Origin: Firmicutes bacterium UBA4916
GTDB taxonomy: Bacteria > Bacillota > Clostridia > Tissierellales > Tepidimicrobiaceae
Reading direction: 5' to 3'
Length of the DNA stretch: 5,313 nt
Assembly: GCA_002398845.1 (NCBI GenBank)
Contig: DHBY01000004.1
Span: forward strand, 609 to 5,921
Within the stretch, counting starts at the first letter, position 1; each line of letters starts with the position of its first letter. Below are positions 1 through 5,313 of this stretch, piece after piece. A model generated the notes under the pieces. The model was not told the origin of the DNA. It did no database searches and saw only the letters and a list, made by a program, of their open reading frames with translations. The translations under genes were made by a program, and so were the position numbers.

Positions 1-128
1 TAAACAAAAAGGCAGTTATCAAGACCTTTGGTCATAATAAAGTTAAGCCCTAGGTTCTCTCTAAATTTAGAAGGCATTATTAACCTTCCTTTATCATCAA
101 TTGTATGTTGATATTCTCCAATGAACAT
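1..128 (-). CDS. mraZ: MraZ transcriptional regulator, N-terminal part (cut by window edge)
   Basis: The first 42 codons are visible, starting with ATG at 128-126, and the rest lies beyond the left edge (full family length is about 140 residues). The protein begins MFIGEYQHTIDDKGRL and continues with MPSKFRENLG. The DDKGR...P..FR signature at about residues 11-23 is the first of two AbrB-like (SpoVT/MraZ) DNA-binding half-repeats. MraZ is known as a DNA-binding regulator that heads the division and cell-wall (dcw) cluster and acts on its own promoter. A GGTGGAG ribosome binding site lies 8 bases before the ATG (GGAG at 137-140). Three GTGG boxes and a sigma-A promoter upstream support autoregulation. 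Usual downstream partners such as mraW/rsmH and ftsL would lie outside the window. Identification is confident from the sequence signature. Confidence 0.95.
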   Translation of the reverse strand, partial: MFIGEYQHTIDDKGRLIMPSKFRENLGLNFIMTKGLDNCLFV

Positions 129-159
129 ACAAATCACTCCACCCTCAAATATAATTTAC

Positions 160-183
160 CCACCTTCTACCACTTTACCCCAC
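160..183 (-). promoter_or_regulatory. Triple GTGG direct repeat, predicted MraZ box (autoregulatory operator)
   Basis: On the minus strand, GTGG occurs at 183-180, 173-170 and 163-160, so the three copies are exactly 10 bp apart. Read 5'-3', they are GTGGGGTAAA, GTGGTAGAAG and GTGGGTAAAT. A fourth GTGG at 142-139 is one base out of register and overlaps the mraZ ribosome binding site. MraZ proteins are known to bind short G-rich direct repeats with about 10-bp spacing upstream of their own gene, which places one site per helical turn on the same DNA face. The array lies between the predicted promoter and the start codon, so binding could block transcription or, in RNA form, sit near the translation start. 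Binding itself is inferred. Confidence 0.8.
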
Positions 184-245
184 ATATTATTAATTCTATA
201 CTATTTCATTAAATCCTTCTATTTTCATAAAATATTTTTCGATTT

Positions 246-274
246 TTTATAGTCTTTAGGTCCTATTTTATCAA
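246..274 (-). promoter_or_regulatory. Predicted sigma-A promoter of mraZ
   Basis: The minus strand reads TTGATA (274-269), a 17-bp spacer, then TATAAA (251-246). Each hexamer matches the sigma-A consensus at five of six positions and the spacing is ideal. Transcription would start near 239, leaving a leader of about 110 bases that carries the GTGG boxes. It lies just downstream of the lgt-side terminator, as expected for an independent mraZ/dcw transcription unit. This is a prediction from sequence alone. Confidence 0.65.
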
Positions 275-312
275 ATTTCTTCTTTTTTCATTGTTATTTG
301 ACATTTATATGG

Positions 313-363
313 TTAAAAAATAAAAAAGATTCCCATTTTATAAACTTTAATGGAAATCTTTTT
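313..363 (-). terminator. Rho-independent terminator after lgt
   Basis: Arms at 363-349 and 337-323 pair over 15 bp with an 11-base loop. On the minus-strand transcript the only imperfection is one G-U wobble, whereas on the plus strand the same position is a C-A mismatch. The descending arm runs into a T-rich tract (TTTTTTATTTTTT, 327-315). It lies 67 bp beyond the lgt stop codon, so it most likely ends the ymfF-ymfH-lgt transcript and insulates mraZ. The stem is mainly A-T with a short GC core, so it may be moderate in strength. Confidence 0.8.
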
Positions 364-429
364 AAAATCCGCCATGAACTAACAATAAGCAGTAATTAGG
401 ATTGAACAGGATTTTTAAAATCGAATATT

Positions 430-1164
430 CTATTTCAACTTTTCTTTTCTTCTTTTAATAAAATAAAATGATGCCGCCACAATACCTATGATACTTACCA
501 ATTGGGCAACTCTTATAGACCCCATCATTAAACTATCTGTCCTCAATCCCTCTATAAAAAATCTAATAGCAGAATATAAGATTAAGTATAATAAAAATAC
601 CTCTCCAGGAACCTTTGATTTATTTTTCCTATACCATAATAAGAATAGAAATACCAAAAAGTCCCCGATAGATTCATATAGAAATGTTGGATGAACCTTT
701 ACCCCATCTATTATTATTCCCCATGGCAAATTCGTAGGTCTACCATATGCCTCCTGATTGATATAATTTCCCCAACGACCTATTGCCTGCCCTAAAATAA
801 GGCTTGGAGCGCAGATATCAACTATTTCCCAAAAATCTACCTTTCTTTTTCGGCAAAATACCACTACAACAATTATACCAGCTATTATAGCCCCATGTAT
901 AGCTAATCCTCCGCCTCTAAAATTAAAAATTTGTATTAAATCGTTCTTGTAATAATCCCATGAAAATATTACATAATAAGCCCTAGCACCAAGTAAAGAT
1001 ATAGGTATAGCATACAAGAGAAGGTCTATTAGAGTATCCTCTTCTATGCTAATCCTCTTAGATTCCCTTAGTGCAAGGATAGTTCCTATTATTACACCTA
1101 CAGATATTAAAATTCCATACCATCTAACCTCTAAGCCAAATAATTTGAAAGCCACAGGATTCAT
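430..1164 (-). CDS. lgt: Phosphatidylglycerol--prolipoprotein diacylglyceryl transferase
   Basis: This 244-residue integral membrane enzyme transfers the diacylglyceryl group from phosphatidylglycerol to the lipobox cysteine of prolipoproteins, the first step of lipoprotein maturation. Family landmarks are all present: LGARAYYVIF (58-67), GGGLAIHGA with the conserved His90 (84-92), the Lgt signature GRWGNYINQEAYG (129-141, with Arg130, Asn133 and Glu138), HPTFLYES (158-165), and a C-terminal RFFIEGLRTDSL (201-212) containing the conserved late arginine. About seven hydrophobic segments are visible, starting near 15-35 and ending near 218-237, followed by a basic tail. Length is normal. The start is ATG with a GGAAGGTGA site nine bases upstream. 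It is the last gene of the ymfF-ymfH-lgt cluster and is followed by a terminator. It is complete, with no missing key residue. Confidence 0.97.
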   Translation of the reverse strand: MNPVAFKLFGLEVRWYGILISVGVIIGTILALRESKRISIEEDTLIDLLLYAIPISLLGARAYYVIFSWDYYKNDLIQIFNFRGGGLAIHGAIIAGIIVVVVFCRKRKVDFWEIVDICAPSLILGQAIGRWGNYINQEAYGRPTNLPWGIIIDGVKVHPTFLYESIGDFLVFLFLLWYRKNKSKVPGEVFLLYLILYSAIRFFIEGLRTDSLMMGSIRVAQLVSIIGIVAASFYFIKRRKEKLK

Positions 1165-1199
1165 CTTATGTCACCTTCCCTTATTTTTTAATACTTATT

Positions 1200-1208
1200 A
1201 GTATATCA
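1200..1208 (-). promoter_or_regulatory. Possible extended -10 promoter for lgt
   Basis: The minus strand reads TGATATACT at 1208-1200, an extended -10 (TGnTATAAT-like) with one mismatch in the hexamer. It would start transcription near 1193, about 29 bases before the lgt start codon. No good -35 hexamer sits 16-18 bp upstream. The 70-bp gap lacks a terminator, so lgt could equally be read through from ymfH. Confidence 0.3.
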
Positions 1209-1234
1209 TAAGTCTAATATTTCCCATATAGGTA

Positions 1235-2518
1235 TTATAAAGGTTTTACAATGGATAGCACCATATTTTCCACTAGCAAATGCTTCCTTAGCCTTTCTTC
1301 TACATCTTTAATGTTAATATTATTAATTATATCTGGAAAATCTATAAAAAGAAAATCATTAAAGTAATTTTCAATAAAATAATTAGATATAAAGTCTATG
1401 GAGTTTAAACCCATTAAAAATCCACCTATATTTTTGTTTTTTATCCTATTAAAGTTTTCTTGTGATAGTTTTTTCTTACTAATATCTTTTATATAATTTG
1501 TAATTTCTTCAGTAGCCATATTAGGATTTACAGACTGACCTACAATTAAAGAATGTCCATAGTCGTATTTCCCAGTAAAATAACTGCTAAAACTACTATC
1601 TATCAATCCTTTTACATACAGCTCGTTATAAAACCTAGAACTATTTCCAAACAATATTTCCAATAAAATATTTGTAGTTAAATCTTTCTTTATTTGTTTC
1701 TTTTTTGGAACACCTAAATAATTATCCTTAAATCCTATAGCAAACAAAGGAATAGATGTGGCTAGTTCTTCCTCCATATGTTTTTCTTTTATTTCTTTAG
1801 GTTCATTGGGATAAATCCTTTTTATTTCTTTTATTTCTTCCTTGAATTTTTTGCTTTCCACTTTTTCAACCCTTTCAACTATTTCATCGAAGGATAAATC
1901 TCCAACAATAAATAAAACCATATTTGAAGGATTGTAAAAAGTATTATAACATTTATATAAAACTTCTTTATTGATGTTTTTAATGCTTTCTATAGTACCT
2001 GCTATATCCGTTTTAATTGGGTGATTATAATACATCCCTCTTAGGCAATTGGAAAAGACACGCCAATTAGGATCATCTTGATACATTTTTATTTCCTGTC
2101 CAATAATTCCTTTTTCTTTCTCTATGTTTTCATTAGTGAAATATGGATCTTGAACAAACTTTATCAATAATTCTAAACTCTCATAAAAATAATCTACAGT
2201 AAAAAAAAGATAAGCTGTTTGATTAAAATTTGTATAAGCATTAACAGAAGCCCCGAATTTAGAAAATTCATCCATGATATTTACATCTGATTCTTCAAAT
2301 AATTTATGTTCTAAAAAATGAGCAATTCCTTCTGGTACAGTAATAGGTTTAGACTCATCTACCGGCACAAAACAATTATCATTTGAGCCATAATTAGTAG
2401 CAAAAACAGCATGTTTTTTTGTGTACCCTTTTTTAGACATATAATAAATATTCAATCCACTTTCTGTCCTTGCATGATATAGTTTCTCATCTATTCTTTT
2501 GTTTTCTATTATTTCCAT
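1235..2518 (-). CDS. ymfH: M16-family zinc peptidase, YmfH-like (catalytic subunit)
   Basis: This 427-residue protein of the M16B (mitochondrial processing peptidase-like) group closely follows Bacillus YmfH in length and motifs. The inverted zinc motif HFLEH lies at 67-71 (His67 and His71 as ligands, Glu70 catalytic) within VPEGIAHFLEHKLFEE. The likely third ligand is Glu142 in EKEKGIIGQEIKMYQDDP. A conserved YNPSNMVLFIVGD segment (195-207) and the second M16 domain with ILFGNSSRFYNELYVKGLID (288-307) follow. No signal peptide is visible, so it should be cytoplasmic. In Bacillus, ymfF/ymfH are annotated as associated with EF-P 5-aminopentanol modification, but a direct substrate is not evident here. 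The start is ATG with AGGAGG seven bases upstream, located inside the end of the preceding gene, which implies translational coupling and a paired function. Confidence 0.92.
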   Translation of the reverse strand: MEIIENKRIDEKLYHARTESGLNIYYMSKKGYTKKHAVFATNYGSNDNCFVPVDESKPITVPEGIAHFLEHKLFEESDVNIMDEFSKFGASVNAYTNFNQTAYLFFTVDYFYESLELLIKFVQDPYFTNENIEKEKGIIGQEIKMYQDDPNWRVFSNCLRGMYYNHPIKTDIAGTIESIKNINKEVLYKCYNTFYNPSNMVLFIVGDLSFDEIVERVEKVESKKFKEEIKEIKRIYPNEPKEIKEKHMEEELATSIPLFAIGFKDNYLGVPKKKQIKKDLTTNILLEILFGNSSRFYNELYVKGLIDSSFSSYFTGKYDYGHSLIVGQSVNPNMATEEITNYIKDISKKKLSQENFNRIKNKNIGGFLMGLNSIDFISNYFIENYFNDFLFIDFPDIINNINIKDVEERLRKHLLVENMVLSIVKPL

Positions 2519-3800
2519 ATTGTATCCTCCTTTGTATTGACTTTTTAAGAAAATAGATGGTATCTAAGTTGATATTGTTTGATGCTTGGATTATTTCTTC
2601 TTCTGTTACCCTATCTATATCCCCTAATATTTCCTCTAATGAGCGTTCATCATCTGTTAATACTTGGCTAAAAAAGAACTCAGAAATTAAAAATATACTA
2701 TCGTTTATGGATTTCATAGAAGTTTTAATTGACTTTTTTGCAATATCCATATCCTCTTTAGTAAAATCACCTTTCTTCATCTCATCTATTTTACATCTAA
2801 TGATTTCTATGGTTCTTTCAAAATTATCAAAATCAATACCCCCATCTATTAACATTAGCGATTTATATTTATATACCTTTGACCCTATATAATAGGCAAG
2901 ACTTTCCTCTTCCCTAACAGATCTGAAAAGTTTCGAATTCGACCCTCCTCCTAATATTTCACTAGCAACTAATAATCCATTATATAGTGAACTTTCATAG
3001 GGAATATCCGTTCTATACCCTAAGACGAGTTTTCCTTGGTTAATATCCATATCCTCATAAACCATATTTTTAATCTGAACATTACCAGTGATATATTCCC
3101 TATCAAATTTAAAAATATCTCCTCTATCCAATTTAAAGCTAGTGGTTAAATAATCTATAAAATCATTTTCGTACTGTCCAACATAGAATATCTCAATAGG
3201 AGCCCTTGAAATTATATTCTTATAGTATTCATATAATGTTCTATTATCTATTTTTTCTAAATCCTCAATATAACCAAGTGAATATATGCTAAACTTTTCA
3301 TTTTTGCACATTTCTTCAATGCATCGTTCTATAGCATAACTCCTTTTATCATTTATTTTTGCCTCTATTAATCTTTTTAAATTCTCCTTTTCTTGTTCTA
3401 CATATTCTTCGCTAAATACCCCTTTTTCTAGATATGGATTAAAACTTAAGGATTTTAATAAATCTACAATCTCCATCATATATTTTTTATCATTAACATA
3501 AATCGTCTTTGGTCCTTCAATAGTAAATCTAATAACATGCTTTTCTCCTCTTTTATTAACGCTTATACTTAAATCTGAGCCGTACATTTCTTCTAATTTT
3601 CTCTGAATCTCTAAATTTGTATTCAAAGTATTAGTCCCTCTTTTCAATACTAGAGGTATCAGTGCATTTTTTGTTACATTTTTTCTCTCTAAAGGATTTA
3701 TTAAATAAATGCTAAGTAAATTAGATTTAAATTTATCCATCTTTATCAAATTTAAATTTATTCCTTTGCTAATATTAATTCTTTCAGATTTTAAAATCAC
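2487..3800 (-). CDS. ymfF: M16-family peptidase-like protein, YmfF-like (non-catalytic partner)
   Basis: This 437-residue M16B homologue matches Bacillus YmfF in layout. The N-terminal domain has LVLKRGTNTLNTNLEIQRKL then EEMYGSDLSISVNKRGEKHV (51-89), where an active M16 enzyme would carry HxxEH. No such zinc motif is present, so this subunit is probably not catalytic by itself. The C-terminal domain has LGGGSNSKLFRSVREEESLA then YYIGS (283-307), whose arginine/tyrosine pair (about Arg296 and Tyr303/304) is the substrate-binding element that partner subunits supply to the zinc-bearing one. The start is GTG at 3800-3798, chosen because AGGAGG (3814-3809) lies eight bases upstream. The gene ends with TGA 32 bp inside ymfH. 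The last 15 or so residues (SIQRRIQYGNNRKQK...) form a basic extension after TIYFLK, where I recall the family usually ending. No clear promoter was found in 3815-3861. Confidence 0.88.
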   Translation of the reverse strand: MILKSERINISKGINLNLIKMDKFKSNLLSIYLINPLERKNVTKNALIPLVLKRGTNTLNTNLEIQRKLEEMYGSDLSISVNKRGEKHVIRFTIEGPKTIYVNDKKYMMEIVDLLKSLSFNPYLEKGVFSEEYVEQEKENLKRLIEAKINDKRSYAIERCIEEMCKNEKFSIYSLGYIEDLEKIDNRTLYEYYKNIISRAPIEIFYVGQYENDFIDYLTTSFKLDRGDIFKFDREYITGNVQIKNMVYEDMDINQGKLVLGYRTDIPYESSLYNGLLVASEILGGGSNSKLFRSVREEESLAYYIGSKVYKYKSLMLIDGGIDFDNFERTIEIIRCKIDEMKKGDFTKEDMDIAKKSIKTSMKSINDSIFLISEFFFSQVLTDDERSLEEILGDIDRVTEEEIIQASNNINLDTIYFLKKSIQRRIQYGNNRKQKNR

Positions 3801-3861
3801 AAACCCAACCTCCTAAATTCTAATGTGTTTTTATGATACCCATATTTCCACTTATATAATT

Positions 3862-3900
3862 GTTATAATAAAAAGCCCCGTCATATGACGGGTTTTTTAA
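3862..3900 (-). terminator. Rho-independent terminator after the lipoprotein gene
   Basis: A perfect palindrome CCCGTCATATGACGGG occupies 3877-3892, giving a six-pair GC-rich stem with an ATAT loop. On the minus strand it is followed by GCTTTTTATT (3876-3867). On the plus strand it is followed by TTTTTT (3893-3898), so it could work in both directions. It starts ten bases beyond the stop codon of the minus-strand lipoprotein gene. That placement makes it the natural end of that transcript and separates it from the ymfF cluster. Confidence 0.9.
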
Positions 3901-3902
3901 AT

Positions 3903-4376
3903 TTATTCTTTTTTTAATTTTTCAATTATCCTATTTATTTCCTTTACATAATCATCATAGGATTCCCCATTCATCAATCCTTGTATTATGGTTTCAACCT
4001 GATTAAAGGTTTTCTTATTATCAGTTATTAGCACCTGTCTTATGCCGCTATCATTTTCTAACACTATATTAATTATAGTTTCCCTCATATCATCTGTAAG
4101 GGTTAAATCTCTTGACATTTCCACTGCAATTACAACCATATCGTTAAATATAATTGATGAGGTATTGTCAATACCATATAAATCTACTACCAAATTAGAA
4201 ATATTCTCTGACCTAGTTACTATATCATAGTCTTTTCCTCCTACATCCATGCTTATCTCGTTTTCCTTACCCCCATCTTTAGCAATGTCCTTATTAGCCT
4301 TGCATCCCGCTGATATACTTCCAACTATCAATATAAGCAAAAGAAATCTTAAAACATATCTATCATTTTTTCTCAT
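3903..4376 (-). CDS. YhcN/YlaJ-type sporulation lipoprotein
   Basis: This is a 157-residue secreted lipoprotein. Residues 1-25 form a lipoprotein signal: basic MRKNDR, a hydrophobic stretch (about 8-20), then ISAGC with Cys25 as the predicted lipidation site for Lgt. The -3 position is serine rather than the usual Leu/Val/Ile, so the lipobox is slightly off consensus. A polar linker (26-54) leads to a domain with SENISNLVVDLYGIDNTSSI (56-75), a short strand pair (FNDMVVIAVEM), LTDDMRETIINIV (93-105) and IRQVLITDN (112-120). This matches the YhcN/YlaJ family of spore-associated lipoproteins: a pair of helices and a small beta sheet resembling a secreted BON-like or ferredoxin-like fold. A Lys/Glu-rich helix ends the protein. 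The start is ATG with AGGAGG eight bases upstream. The exact role is unknown; expression in sporulation is inferred from the family, and no sporulation sigma promoter could be recognised upstream. Confidence 0.8.
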   Translation of the reverse strand: MRKNDRYVLRFLLLILIVGSISAGCKANKDIAKDGGKENEISMDVGGKDYDIVTRSENISNLVVDLYGIDNTSSIIFNDMVVIAVEMSRDLTLTDDMRETIINIVLENDSGIRQVLITDNKKTFNQVETIIQGLMNGESYDDYVKEINRIIEKLKKE

Positions 4377-4453
4377 AATTTAAACCTCCTTTTACAATAT
4401 AGTTTTTCATTAATATAAAATTTTATTACAAAAAAAGCCACTTATTATACCTT

Positions 4454-4540
4454 TTAACCAAATATTCCATTTATATATTCCTTTATCTTATCATCATCAG
4501 GATTCTTAAATAATTTTTTATTTTCATTATACTCAACTAA
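4454..4540 (-). pseudogene. pstB: Remnant of pstB (phosphate ABC transporter ATPase), C-terminal tail only
   Basis: Read on the minus strand to a TAA at 4456-4454, this stretch encodes LVEYNENKKLFKNP, then DDDKIKEYINGIFG. It resembles the usual end of PstB (GELVEYN/F...IFxNPxDKxTEDYIxGRFG), in the right order and ending at the right residue. The frame stays open only to a TAA at 4570-4568, has no ATG, GTG or TTG start, and lacks all ATPase motifs (Walker A, signature, Walker B). About 28 of roughly 250 codons survive, so this is a gene fragment and not a functional gene. The break lies near 4541, next to small palindromes upstream of ychF. No other pst or pho gene is in the window. Identity is inferred from remembered family consensus, so it is likely but not certain. 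Confidence 0.7.
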
Positions 4541-4541
4541 A

Positions 4542-4575
4542 TTAACTAAGCCTAAGTTAAGAGAAAGTTAACTTT
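4542..4575. repeat. TTAACT/AGTTAA palindrome cluster upstream of ychF
   Basis: TTAACT at 4542-4547 and AGTTAA at 4555-4560 form an inverted pair around a seven-base loop. Immediately after comes a perfect 12-bp palindrome, AAAGTTAACTTT (4564-4575). That gives four half-sites in 34 bp, about 26 bp upstream of the ychF -35 element. It could be a regulator binding site, or debris at the edge of the pstB deletion. AT-rich DNA yields such palindromes by chance fairly often. Confidence 0.4.
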
Positions 4576-4600
4576 GTGTAAAATAAGCACCTTCTTTATG

Positions 4601-4629
4601 TTGAATCTATTCAAACTATAATATATAAT
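4601..4629 (+). promoter_or_regulatory. Predicted sigma-A promoter of ychF
   Basis: TTGAAT (4601-4606), a 17-bp spacer and TATAAT (4624-4629) form a near-consensus sigma-A promoter: five of six and six of six matches. Transcription would start near 4636, leaving a leader of about 37 bases before the ychF start codon. A second TATAAT at 4617-4622 has no fitting -35. Confidence 0.8.
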
Positions 4630-4672
4630 TGTTCTTGTGTTAAATTATTTGTTTGTCGAAAGGAAGATTTAA

Positions 4673-5313
4673 ATGAAACTAGGCATAGTTGGACTACCAA
4701 ATGTAGGTAAGAGCACTTTGTTTAACGCATTAACAGCTGCTAAAGCAGAAGCTCAAAATTATCCTTTTTGTACTATAGAACCAAATGTAGGAATTGTATC
4801 TGTTCCAGATAAGAGATTGGAAATGCTAGCGGAGTTGGTAAAACCAGAAAAAATTACTCCTGCAACTATAGAATTTTTTGATATAGCTGGATTAGTAAAA
4901 GGTGCCAGTAAAGGTGAAGGATTAGGTAATAAGTTTCTTTCATATATAAGAGAAGTTGAGGCAATAATTCATGTAGTTAGGTGTTTTGATGATGAAAATG
5001 TAATCCATGTAGAAGGTAAAATTAGCCCTTTAGATGATATTGAAATCATCAATTTAGAACTTATGCTTTCTGATTTAGAAATAATCACTAAGAGAATTCA
5101 AAAAGTTGAGAAATTGGTTAAAGGAAATAAAACCTATAACAAGGAATTTGAATTATTGAATATATTAAAAGATTCTATTGAAAAAGATCAGCCTTTAAGG
5201 AATTTGGAATTTTCAGATGAAGAAATGGATTTAATTAAAAACTTTAATTTGTTATCTTTAAAACCCGTACTATATGTATGCAATATTTCAGAAGATGATT
5301 TATTAAGTGGAGA
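4673..5313 (+). CDS. ychF: YchF family ribosome-associated ATPase, N-terminal part (cut by window edge)
   Basis: The first 213 codons are visible of an Obg-family P-loop protein that is usually about 363 residues. Motifs in order are G1 GLPNVGKS (7-14), the G2 threonine in FCTIEPN (Thr34), G3 DIAGLVKGASKGEGLGN (70-86), and the G4 position NISE (204-207). NxxE in place of the usual NKxD is the YchF hallmark, and it shifts specificity from GTP to ATP. Leu74 in DIAGL replaces the catalytic glutamine of Ras-like enzymes, as in other HAS-NTPases. Residues between about 130 and 195 are rich in charged helices and fit the family's coiled-coil insertion. The C-terminal TGS domain lies outside the window. 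YchF binds ribosomes and has been linked to translation and stress responses. The start is ATG with AAAGGAAG upstream (AGGA at 4661-4664, eight bases before the ATG). It is transcribed away from its left neighbours from its own promoter. Confidence 0.97.
   Translation, partial: MKLGIVGLPNVGKSTLFNALTAAKAEAQNYPFCTIEPNVGIVSVPDKRLEMLAELVKPEKITPATIEFFDIAGLVKGASKGEGLGNKFLSYIREVEAIIHVVRCFDDENVIHVEGKISPLDDIEIINLELMLSDLEIITKRIQKVEKLVKGNKTYNKEFELLNILKDSIEKDQPLRNLEFSDEEMDLIKNFNLLSLKPVLYVCNISEDDLLSG

Larger units (their letters stand above)
129..429. other. lgt-mraZ intergenic region
   Basis: This 301-bp gap holds, in minus-strand order, the lgt terminator, the mraZ promoter, a leader of about 110 bases and the GTGG box array. 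The stretch 364-429 between the lgt stop and the hairpin shows nothing recognisable. A 20-codon open stretch on the minus strand around 235-297 looks protein-like but has no start codon and is probably chance. I see no riboswitch or RNA gene. Confidence 0.6.
4377..4672. other. Intergenic region between the lipoprotein gene and ychF
   Basis: This 296-bp divergent gap has no intact gene. It holds the AGGAGG site of the lipoprotein gene (4385-4390), a bare TATAAT on the minus strand (4449-4444) without a matching -35, the pstB tail remnant, the palindrome cluster and the ychF promoter. The lipoprotein promoter is therefore unresolved. It must fall in or before the pstB remnant, or depend on a sporulation sigma factor I cannot recognise here. 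Confidence 0.5.

Noticed and set aside
235..297. Short minus-strand open stretch with a protein-like reading (KKFDKIGPKDYKKSKNIL)
   Set aside because: It has only about 20 codons, no start codon and no family match I recognise. The same bases make a good mraZ promoter.
298..326. Perfect TTGACA on the plus strand as a rightward promoter
   Set aside because: The position 17 bp downstream reads TAAAAA, a poor -10, and no plus-strand gene follows for more than 4 kb.
488..694. Plus-strand open frame of 68 codons inside lgt
   Set aside because: It lies entirely opposite a confidently identified gene, has no ribosome binding site and shows no recognisable protein pattern.
2487..2540. Programmed frameshift fusing YmfF and YmfH at the AAAAA run
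   Set aside because: The run does not form a canonical slippery heptamer, the required shift is +1, and ymfH has its own AGGAGG and ATG.
2557..2892. Plus-strand open frame of 111 codons inside the YmfF-like gene
   Set aside because: It is antisense to a well-supported coding region. Its Ser/Ile-rich composition is what the reverse strand of an AT-rich gene gives.
4042..4230. Plus-strand open frame of 62 codons inside the lipoprotein gene
   Set aside because: It is antisense to the lipoprotein frame, which has a signal peptide and a strong ribosome binding site. The antisense frame has neither.
4415..4426. Palindrome ATAAAATTTTAT as a hairpin or operator
   Set aside because: It is pure A/T in very AT-rich DNA with no GC core or adjacent motif, so chance is the simplest explanation.

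Overview
This 5.3 kb window is AT-rich chromosomal DNA from a low-GC, Gram-positive, probably spore-forming member of the Clostridia (a Tissierella/Alkaliphilus-like relative is a guess). The reasons are strong AGGAGG-type ribosome binding sites, the YmfF/YmfH pair typical of Firmicutes, a YhcN/YlaJ-type spore lipoprotein and the overall codon use. No mobile element, CRISPR array, tRNA or rRNA was seen.

Layout from left to right. Positions 1-128 hold the first 42 codons of mraZ on the minus strand, cut by the window edge. Its leader (129-429) contains three GTGG boxes at exact 10-bp spacing, the expected binding site of MraZ itself. Further upstream lie a good sigma-A promoter and the terminator of the preceding operon. 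Positions 430-3800 hold a minus-strand cluster read as ymfF-like, then ymfH-like, then lgt. The two M16-family genes overlap by 32 bp, and lgt follows after a 70-bp gap. Positions 3862-3900 hold a strong hairpin terminator that separates this cluster from a YhcN/YlaJ-type lipoprotein gene (3903-4376, minus). Positions 4377-4672 hold no intact gene, but they contain a start-less fragment of about 28 codons that reads as the C-terminal tail of PstB, a small group of TTAACT/AGTTAA palindromes, and a consensus-like sigma-A promoter firing rightward into ychF. Positions 4673-5313 hold the N-terminal 213 codons of ychF on the plus strand.

Functional links. Lgt attaches diacylglycerol to lipoprotein cysteines, so the neighbouring lipoprotein (Cys25) is a plausible substrate, though nothing ties the two transcriptionally. 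The two M16 proteins look like a heterodimer: the second gene carries the zinc motif HFLEH, while the first lacks it and carries the arginine/tyrosine-type motif. MraZ is the regulator that normally heads the division and cell-wall cluster, which would lie to the left of the window. Most of the window is ordinary housekeeping DNA. The least expected items are the pstB remnant, the 32-bp gene overlap with a basic tail on YmfF, and the very regular MraZ box array. I see no convincing new biological system.
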